The position numbers and the translations under genes were made by a program. From NCBI GenBank assembly GCA_021199495.1, contig JAJQHY010000043.1, forward strand, positions 1 to 64,000: a stretch of 64,000 nucleotides of DNA. Reading direction: 5' to 3'. The stretch comes from Lachnospiraceae bacterium. Its GTDB lineage: Bacteria > Bacillota > Clostridia > Lachnospirales > Lachnospiraceae. This document shows positions 58,791-64,000 of the stretch, piece after piece; the stretch's first letter is position 1; the number at the start of each line of letters is the position of its first letter. The notes beneath the pieces were generated by a model. It saw only the letters and a list, made by a program, of their open reading frames with translations. It had not been told where the DNA came from and did no database searches.

Positions 58791-58876
58791 AGAATCATGC
58801 CAGTATGAAAACAGGATTTTATAAAAAAATACTAAATCGAGATGATTATTTTCGTGAATTATGAACAAGATTCCCA

Positions 58877-58905
58877 TTGACGAAAAAATTGTATCCATGT
58901 ATACT
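58877..58905 (+). promoter_or_regulatory. promoter of the amino acid ABC transporter operon
   Basis: TTGACG (58877-58882), 17-bp spacer, TATACT (58900-58905). The leader is about 107 nt and holds the 58944-58989 hairpin. Confidence 0.8.
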
Positions 58906-58943
58906 GTGTGCCATAAAAAGAAAAGCGAAACATGTGAATGAGA

Positions 58944-58989
58944 GAACAAAGGCGTTTTTTGGTCTGACTGGCCAGAAACGCCTTTGTTC
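58944..58989 (+). promoter_or_regulatory. 14-bp perfect stem-loop in the ABC operon leader
   Basis: GAACAAAGGCGTTT (58944-58957) pairs with AAACGCCTTTGTTC (58976-58989). The loop can pair further as TGGTC/TGGCCA-type bases. There is no T-run, so it is not a standard terminator; it ends 30 bp before the first ATG. Confidence 0.65.
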
Positions 58990-59019
58990 GTGAGCAAATG
59001 TAAAGTCAGGGAAAGTGCG

Positions 59020-59773
59020 ATGGAAAAATCCAAAGACAGCATGATGATTAAGCTGGAAAATGTAAACAAATATTTTGGGGATCTGCACGTGTTAAAGGAT
59101 GTGAATCTGGAGGTGAAGGAGGGCGAAAAGCTGGTGATCATCGGGCCGTCCGGTTCCGGCAAGTCTACGACAGTGCGCTGCATGAATTATCTGGAGACGC
59201 CCACCAGCGGCCACGTCTATCTGGACGGCGAGGAGCTGACGCACAAAAATAAGACGCGCCTGGTGCGGGATACCACATCGATGGTATTTCAGCAGTTCAA
59301 TCTTTATCCGCATATGACAGTTCTAAAAAATCTGACGCTGGCTCCGATCAAGCTGCATCATAAGAGCAAAAAAAGAAGCCGAGGAGCTGGCGTACCATTA
59401 CCTGGATGTGGTCGGATTGACGGACAAAGCGCATGTTTATCCGGACACACTTTCCGGCGGGCAGCAGCAGAGAATTGCCATCGCCAGGGCGCTGTGTACA
59501 CAGACGAAGATTATTTTATTTGACGAGCCGACCTCAGCGCTGGATCCGGAGACGATCCAGGAGGTGCTGGATGTGATGATTAAGCTGGCGCACGAGGAGA
59601 ATATCACCATGGTGGTGGTGACGCACGAGATGGGCTTTGCCAGGCAGGTCGCGGATCGGGTGATTTTCATGGCGGACGGACAGATCCTGGAGGAGGCGCC
59701 GCCGGAGGAGTTTTTCGATCACCCGCAGAATGAGAGGGTGCAGCAGTTTCTGGGGAAGATTATCCACAAATAA
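59020..59773 (+). pseudogene. polar amino acid ABC transporter ATPase, frameshifted at an A-tract
   Basis: ATG 59020 starts a GlnQ-type ATPase: Walker A GPSGSGKST, 'MVFQQFNLYPHMTVLKN' (Q-loop). At the seven-A tract 59368-59374 the frame is lost; with six A it reads [10 protein letters not shown] and continues into '[12 protein letters not shown]', signature LSGGQQQR, Walker B '[14 protein letters not shown]' and the H-loop '[10 protein letters not shown]' to 59773. The ATPase powers the two permeases encoded downstream. As read it cannot make a working protein without slippage. An indel in a homopolymer may be a sequencing error, since the rest of the operon is intact. Confidence 0.88.
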
Positions 59774-59888
59774 GAAATGGAGAAAGATTTTTAGACCACT
59801 GACAGAATCATATTTTCAGTGGAATAAAAATAGATGGGAACGCGCGGCTCCCGACATTTTATTGCCGCGCAGAATCGAGGAGAACATT

Positions 59889-60830
59889 ATGAGAAAGAAA
59901 AGAGTAGCTGCGTTGTTGCTTTCCACTGTGATGGCTGTGTCCATGCTGGCCGGCTGCGGCAGTTCGTCCACATCTTCCTCTGAGACGGAGGATACTGTAG
60001 AGGAGACTGCGGAAGAGACCACAGAGGAGACTGCGGAAACAGAGGAAAGCTCTGAAGAGGCTGCGGCAGAAACCGAGTACGCCGAGGATGTGCAGGCCAT
60101 CATTGACAGAGGTGTCCTGCGTGTGGGCGTGAAAAATGCCGTCATAGGCTTCGGTTATCAGGATGAGCTGACCGGCGAGTATGAAGGCATGGAGATCGAG
60201 CTGGCGCAGATGATCGCGGATTATCTGGGCGTGGAGGTGGAGTATACCGCTGTGACCGCTGCCACCAGAACCGAGCTTCTGGACGCGGGAGACATCGACT
60301 GCGTGCTGGCAACCTTTACCATCACCGAGGAGAGACAGAAGAGCTGGGATTTCACAACCCCGTATTATACGGACTATGTGACTGTTCTGGTGGAGGATTC
60401 CTCCGGCATCACTTCCCTTGCTGACCTGGTGGACGCGAAGGTAGGCGTTTCTTCCGGTTCTACTTCCGCGAAGAGCCTGACGGAGGCCATGATCGAGGGC
60501 GGATATATTGACGGTACGGATTATAATGCCGATACCTTCGACGCTGCGACCTGGACCACGGGCATCAGTTTCCAGCAGTATGACGATTATCCCACCATTT
60601 CCACCGCGCTGTCCGCGGGTGAAGTGGACGCCTTCTGCGTGGATAAGTCCATCCTGGCGGTTTACAATACGGACGGCCGTTCCTACATCGAGGACGAGTT
60701 CGCGCCGCAGGAGTACGGTATCGCGACCACCAAGGATTCCGGCATGAGCGAGCTGTGCGAGACGCTGATTACCGGCTGGCTTGAGGACGGAACGATCGAC
60801 GGGCTGATTGCGGAGTATGGTCTTGATTAA
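59889..60830 (+). CDS. amino acid ABC transporter substrate-binding lipoprotein
   Basis: A 313-aa protein starting at ATG 59889 behind GAGGAG. Lipobox LAGC with lipidated Cys23, then an acidic Glu/Thr-rich linker (about 30-62), then a family 3 solute-binding domain ('RGVLRVGVKNAVIGFGYQD', in part; 'GMEIELAQMIADYLGVEVEY', in part; 'DCVLATFTITEERQKSWDFT', in part). It delivers a polar amino acid, possibly glutamate or aspartate, to the permease pair. It is in one operon with the ATPase and both permeases. Confidence 0.92.
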   Translation: MRKKRVAALLLSTVMAVSMLAGCGSSSTSSSETEDTVEETAEETTEETAETEESSEEAAAETEYAEDVQAIIDRGVLRVGVKNAVIGFGYQDELTGEYEGMEIELAQMIADYLGVEVEYTAVTAATRTELLDAGDIDCVLATFTITEERQKSWDFTTPYYTDYVTVLVEDSSGITSLADLVDAKVGVSSGSTSAKSLTEAMIEGGYIDGTDYNADTFDAATWTTGISFQQYDDYPTISTALSAGEVDAFCVDKSILAVYNTDGRSYIEDEFAPQEYGIATTKDSGMSELCETLITGWLEDGTIDGLIAEYGLD

Positions 60831-60929
60831 TTGTCTTAGATGATGGATTCGGGAGCAGATGCCGATGGCGTGGCAAAACGGCTGTTGGTCAACTGCTCCC
60901 GGCTGAAATGATGAAAAAGGAGAAGAACT

Positions 60930-61652
60930 GTGGCACAATTATTTTCGGCCAGTGCATGGAATAAAATATGGACCTTCCGTGCTGTGTTCCTGCAGGGCTT
61001 GGGCACAACTGCCCTGACCGCTCTGTTCGGCCTGCTCTTAGCCCTGGCAATCGGGATTGTGCTGGGCCTGTTCGCGACCGGAGGACTCAAACCCTTGAGA
61101 ATCATCGCCCGCGTTTATGTGGAGATGGTGCAGAACACGCCTCTTCTTCTTCAGATGTGTTTTTTGTATTATGCGCTGGCCTTTAGCGGGTTCAGTCTTG
61201 GCATTATCCGCACGGGCATCCTCGCACTGGGCATTTACCATGGAGCGTATGTTTCGGAAGTGATCCGGGCGGGGATCGAGGCCATCCCCAGGGGACAATT
61301 CGACGCGGCAGCGTCCCAGGGTTTTGGCTATATCCAGAAAATGTACTATATTATATTGCCGCAGAGCATTAAAATCATTCTGCCGCCCATGGTTAATCAG
61401 GTGGTCAATCTGATCAAAAACACCTCCTGTCTGTATATTGTGGGCGGAGCGGATCTGATTTCCGCTACTTATAATTTTGTTACCGGCGAGTCTACCGGCG
61501 GCGCCTATGCGCCCGCCTATCTGGTCAGCGGCCTTTTGTTTTTCCTGGTGTGCTGCCCGCTCTCCAGCCTGGCCAGCATGTGGGAAATTTCCTTAAAGCA
61601 GCGGGAGAGCAGAACCAAAAAGACCCGCAGGCATTCTGAAAGGATGGCGTAA
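60930..61652 (+). CDS. amino acid ABC transporter permease (first)
   Basis: A 240-aa HisM/GlnP-type permease starting at GTG 60930 with AAAGGAG upstream. About five membrane spans; 'MVQNTPLLLQMCFLYYAL' and the ATPase-contact loop 'EAIPRGQFDAAASQGFG' are typical. It pairs with the next permease gene, 2 bp downstream, to form the membrane channel. Confidence 0.93.
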   Translation: MAQLFSASAWNKIWTFRAVFLQGLGTTALTALFGLLLALAIGIVLGLFATGGLKPLRIIARVYVEMVQNTPLLLQMCFLYYALAFSGFSLGIIRTGILALGIYHGAYVSEVIRAGIEAIPRGQFDAAASQGFGYIQKMYYIILPQSIKIILPPMVNQVVNLIKNTSCLYIVGGADLISATYNFVTGESTGGAYAPAYLVSGLLFFLVCCPLSSLASMWEISLKQRESRTKKTRRHSERMA

Positions 61653-61654
61653 TT

Positions 61655-62455
61655 ATGGAAAATATCAGAGGAAGCATTTCCATTCTCACCAATTCCGCCG
61701 TCCTGATTTATCTGATGAAGGGCGTGGCCTTCACGCTGGTGGTTTCTGTGACGGCTGTAGTGTTTGGCCTGGTCATCGGCTCCGTGCTGGCGATGCTGCG
61801 CAATTACTGTAATCATGGTGCGACAAGGCCTTTCAAATGGATTGCCACGGCGTATATTGAAATTTTCAGAAATACGCCGTTGTTACTCTGGATTTTCGTC
61901 TGTATGGTCTTCTGCCCCTGTCCGGGTTTTCTGGACAGGAAAATGTTTGGCTTATCCTCGGCGGAGGTGAAGCTTCTGTTTAAGACAGTGGTGGCACTGG
62001 TGTTATTTACCTCATCCGTAATCGCGGAGATTGTACGCGGGGGCTTAAATTCCGTGGCGCACGGACAATTCGAGGCGGGGCGGTCGCAGGGCTTCCACAC
62101 GGTGCAGATTATGTGGCATATTGTTCTGCCGCAGGCCTACAATAATATTATTCCCACACTCTTAAGCCAGGTGATTACGACGGTGAAGGACTCTTCTTAT
62201 CTGGCCAATGTGGCGACCATCGAGCTGATGGCGCGCACGAAAAAGCTGTTAAGTTCCGCATACCGTTATAATGGTCTCAACACGGTAAATGTCAGCGACG
62301 TTTTTGTATTGTTCGGCTTTGCCTGTCTGATTTATTTTATTATCAATTTTACGCTTTCCTGCGTGGTGAGGAGCATCAAGGGCAGGCGGGCGAAGCGGGC
62401 AAGATTAGCGCAGTTAGCGTTAAAGGGGCAAACGGTGAATACAGTAAACAGCTGA
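61655..62455 (+). CDS. amino acid ABC transporter permease (second)
   Basis: A 266-aa permease of the same family ('IEIFRNTPLLLWIFVCMVF', in part: FRNTPLLLWIFV; contact loop 'NSVAHGQFEAGRSQGFH'). C-terminal basic tail 'KGRRAKRARLAQLAL'. It completes the ATPase / binding protein / two-permease operon. Confidence 0.93.
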   Translation: MENIRGSISILTNSAVLIYLMKGVAFTLVVSVTAVVFGLVIGSVLAMLRNYCNHGATRPFKWIATAYIEIFRNTPLLLWIFVCMVFCPCPGFLDRKMFGLSSAEVKLLFKTVVALVLFTSSVIAEIVRGGLNSVAHGQFEAGRSQGFHTVQIMWHIVLPQAYNNIIPTLLSQVITTVKDSSYLANVATIELMARTKKLLSSAYRYNGLNTVNVSDVFVLFGFACLIYFIINFTLSCVVRSIKGRRAKRARLAQLALKGQTVNTVNS

Positions 62456-62552
62456 GCCTTATGGGCCCGGCGCAAAATGCTTCAGTCCGTGGATGAACGC
62501 GGCATGTCATGCAATATGAATGCTGCACAGAAAAGGGCGGAAGGAGATTCAT

Positions 62553-63152
62553 ATGAAACAGTACGTCATCACTCTCTCCCGGCAGTTTGGCAGTCTGGGA
62601 CGCACAATAGCCCAGCAGCTGGCGCGGGAGCTGGAGATTGAGTTTTATGACAGGGATATCGTGGAGGAGACCGCGAAACGCATGGGTCTTCCGGTGTCTG
62701 TGATCAGCAGTAAGGAAGAGAATTCCGATAATTCGTTCTTCAAGCGGCAGTATCCGCTGGGAATGGGCGTTGCCAGCATGCAGGATGAGATTTTCGGCAT
62801 TCAGACCAATATCATCCGTGACCTGGCCAAAAAGGAATCGTGCATCATTGTGGGACGGTGCGCGGACAGTATTTTAAAGGATTATGAAAATTCCTTAAAC
62901 GTTTATATTTATGCGCCGGTGGAGGCAAGACTGAAAAACTGTACGGGAACGCTTGGAATGGAGGAGAAAACAGCGCGCAAAATGATCCGCGAGGTGGATC
63001 GCTCCAGGGAGCTCTACCACAGGCGGTACTGTCCGGAGTACAATGGTCCGTCCACGAATAAGGATCTGATGATTGATTCGTCGGCGTTCGGGGTGGAGAA
63101 GACGGTGGAACTGCTGGCGTATATTGCGAGAGATCGGTTTAGAGAGATATAA
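62553..63152 (+). CDS. cytidylate kinase-like family protein
   Basis: A 199-aa protein starting at ATG 62553 behind GGAAGGAG. 'ITLSRQFGSLGRTIAQQLA' is the variant P-loop of the Cytidylate_kin2 family, 'YDRDIVEETAKRMGLP' and 'VGRCADSIL' follow, and the lid region has 'RDRSRELYHRRYC'-like basic residues (actual 'VDRSRELYHRRYC'). Function is not settled; nucleotide or small-molecule phosphorylation is inferred. It is 97 bp after the transporter operon and has a terminator behind it. Confidence 0.87.
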   Translation: MKQYVITLSRQFGSLGRTIAQQLARELEIEFYDRDIVEETAKRMGLPVSVISSKEENSDNSFFKRQYPLGMGVASMQDEIFGIQTNIIRDLAKKESCIIVGRCADSILKDYENSLNVYIYAPVEARLKNCTGTLGMEEKTARKMIREVDRSRELYHRRYCPEYNGPSTNKDLMIDSSAFGVEKTVELLAYIARDRFREI

Positions 63153-63187
63153 ACTGCCTTTCCAGTAAATGAAGTCTGTAAACAGAT

Positions 63188-63232
63188 AACCCGTCAAATG
63201 GCCTGATTTTTTCAGACCGTTGGCGGGTTTTT
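63188..63232 (+). terminator. terminator after the cytidylate kinase-like gene
   Basis: AACCCGTCAA (63188-63197) pairs with TTGGCGGGTT (63220-63229, wobbles allowed), with an inner GGCCTGA / TCAGACC stem; T-run follows. Confidence 0.8.
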
Positions 63233-63242
63233 GAAATTCAAA

Positions 63243-64000
63243 TTATCCAAATTTCGCTTTCAGATATTCCGACAGCTTCTCATTTTCCCCATAATCCACC
63301 GGACATTCAATGATGCACGGCACGTCCTGCGAAAACGCGTCTTCTAAGGTCGGCAGCAGATCCTCCGCTCTTTCAATGTGGTAGCCTTTTGCGTGCATAC
63401 TCTCCGCGTATTTTACAAAATCGGGGTTGGTGAAATCCACATAGCAGCTGCTCTTATAGCGATCCATCTGCTTCCACTTGATCAGGCCGTAGCTGCCATC
63501 CGTGAAAATCAGCGTCACGATGGGAATGTGCTCCCTGAGCGCCGTCTCGTACTCCTGGCTGTTCATCATGAAGCCGCCGTCGCCGGAGATAGCGAGCACC
63601 TTTCTGTCCGGATAGACGAGCTTGGCGGCTACGGCACCCGGTACAGCGATGCCCATGGTGGCGAAGCCGTTGGAAATGATGCAGGTATTGGGCCTGTAGC
63701 AGTTGTATTCTCTGGCAATCCACATTTTGTGAGCGCCCACATCCGAAATAACGATATCATTTTCGCCCATGAATTTCCACACATCATAGAGGATTTTCTG
63801 CGGCTTTAAGGGGAAGGAGTTATCGTTGGCATAGCTTTCGTACTCGGCCCGCATCTGGTTCCTGATCTCCAGGAATTCTGCCGGTTCCTCTTTTGGCTCC
63901 ACGCGGCGCAGCAGCTGCTGCAGGGAGTATGAAATATCGCCGATGACTTGAGCGTCGGGCTGGAAGAATTTATTAATGTGGGCGGAGCGGGTGTCGATGT
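63243..64000 (-). CDS. thiamine pyrophosphate-dependent enzyme, acetolactate synthase-like (partial)
   Basis: The gene runs off the right end of the window; the frame stays open from 64000 to the stop at 63243. Visible are the end of the central domain ('FFQPDAQVIGDI') and the TPP-binding domain ('VISDVGAHKMWIAREY', 'SNGFATMGIAVPGAVAAKL', and the GDGG motif in 'ISGDGGFMMNSQEYETALRE' with 'FTDGSYG' where Asn is more usual). This matches AlsS/acetolactate synthase large-subunit-like enzymes that join two pyruvates. The N-terminal part is not visible, so the exact family is uncertain. Confidence 0.8.
   Translation of the reverse strand, partial: IDTRSAHINKFFQPDAQVIGDISYSLQQLLRRVEPKEEPAEFLEIRNQMRAEYESYANDNSFPLKPQKILYDVWKFMGENDIVISDVGAHKMWIAREYNCYRPNTCIISNGFATMGIAVPGAVAAKLVYPDRKVLAISGDGGFMMNSQEYETALREHIPIVTLIFTDGSYGLIKWKQMDRYKSSCYVDFTNPDFVKYAESMHAKGYHIERAEDLLPTLEDAFSQDVPCIIECPVDYGENEKLSEYLKAKFG

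Larger units (their letters stand above)
58495..59019. other. intergenic region with tandem repeats, a promoter and a leader hairpin
   Basis: Contains the 55-bp tandem repeat (58681-58790), the promoter of the amino acid ABC operon (58877-58905) and a 14-bp perfect hairpin (58944-58989). The short degV leader is at its left end. No protein-coding gene is supported. Confidence 0.6.

Noticed and set aside
1-64000. CRISPR arrays, rRNA or tRNA genes
   Set aside because: I found no regular repeat-spacer pattern, no rRNA-like blocks and no cloverleaf with a GGTTCGA-type T arm. A tRNA covariance scan would be decisive.

Overview
The window looks like chromosome from an anaerobic gut Firmicute of class Clostridia, most likely family Lachnospiraceae. 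This is inferred from the gene set: a full Rnf complex with the clustered C-D-G-E-A-B order, an ireB-ruvX-DUF1292 operon, DUF5685 and CD3324-type proteins, GGAGG ribosome binding sites with some GTG/TTG starts, and intracellular pectin-degrading enzymes. No species is claimed. I saw no rRNA, tRNA or CRISPR array.

Layout. 1-4.0 kb: a secreted small protein, a large solute-binding lipoprotein and a VanY-type carboxypeptidase. About 4.1-10.5 kb: a small integrative mobilizable element without conjugation machinery or obvious cargo. It has a leftward XRE regulator plus sigma factor pair under a promoter carrying a LexA/SOS-like box, a rightward D5-like helicase, a MobV-type oriT, a MobV relaxase, a Tn916-type excisionase and a tyrosine integrase. 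10.6-19.2 kb: LMW phosphotyrosine phosphatase, trigger-factor-like chaperone, CPBP protease, a DeoR regulator divergent from an M29 aminopeptidase / alpha-beta hydrolase / atypical SDR operon, then a D12 adenine methylase. 19.2-26.4 kb: rnfCDGEAB followed by ApbE (flavinylation), a NusG_II-domain protein and a Gx transporter. 26.4-36 kb: a 36-aa membrane peptide gene, O-acetylhomoserine sulfhydrylase, a probable structured RNA, a zinc-ribbon/DUF5685/DnaJ cluster, HAD phosphatase, CD3324, thiI, an HPr-like protein, mtaB and an SGNH hydrolase. 36.2-42.4 kb: the conserved ireB-ruvX-DUF1292 / rnjA / ylbF / mltG-like / O-methyltransferase / U32 block. 42.5-54 kb: a pectin/rhamnogalacturonan locus with an (alpha/alpha)6 glycosidase, PL4 lyase, GH28, GH29 and a phosphosugar mutase, all without signal peptides, so acting on imported oligosaccharides. 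54-64 kb: a MerR-RDD fusion regulator, DJ-1/PfpI, flavin reductase-rubredoxin, DegV, a polar amino acid ABC transporter, a cytidylate-kinase-like protein and the end of a TPP enzyme.

Three genes are broken in this sequence: the PL4 lyase by an in-frame TAG, oligoendopeptidase F by a short A-tract just after its start, and the amino acid transporter ATPase by a long A-tract. The two A-tract lesions could be sequencing errors or real slippage or phase variation.

The most interesting unexplained parts are non-coding. (1) A roughly 1-kb gene-free region (48.4-49.4 kb) has a consensus minus-strand promoter (TTGACA-17-TATATT) firing into about 0.65 kb of A-rich sequence with repeated 'AGG..CCAATG' motifs. 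(2) A roughly 220-nt multi-stem RNA candidate with its own terminator lies at 28.25-28.47 kb. (3) A promoter followed within about 70 nt by a strong terminator lies upstream of the M29 aminopeptidase.
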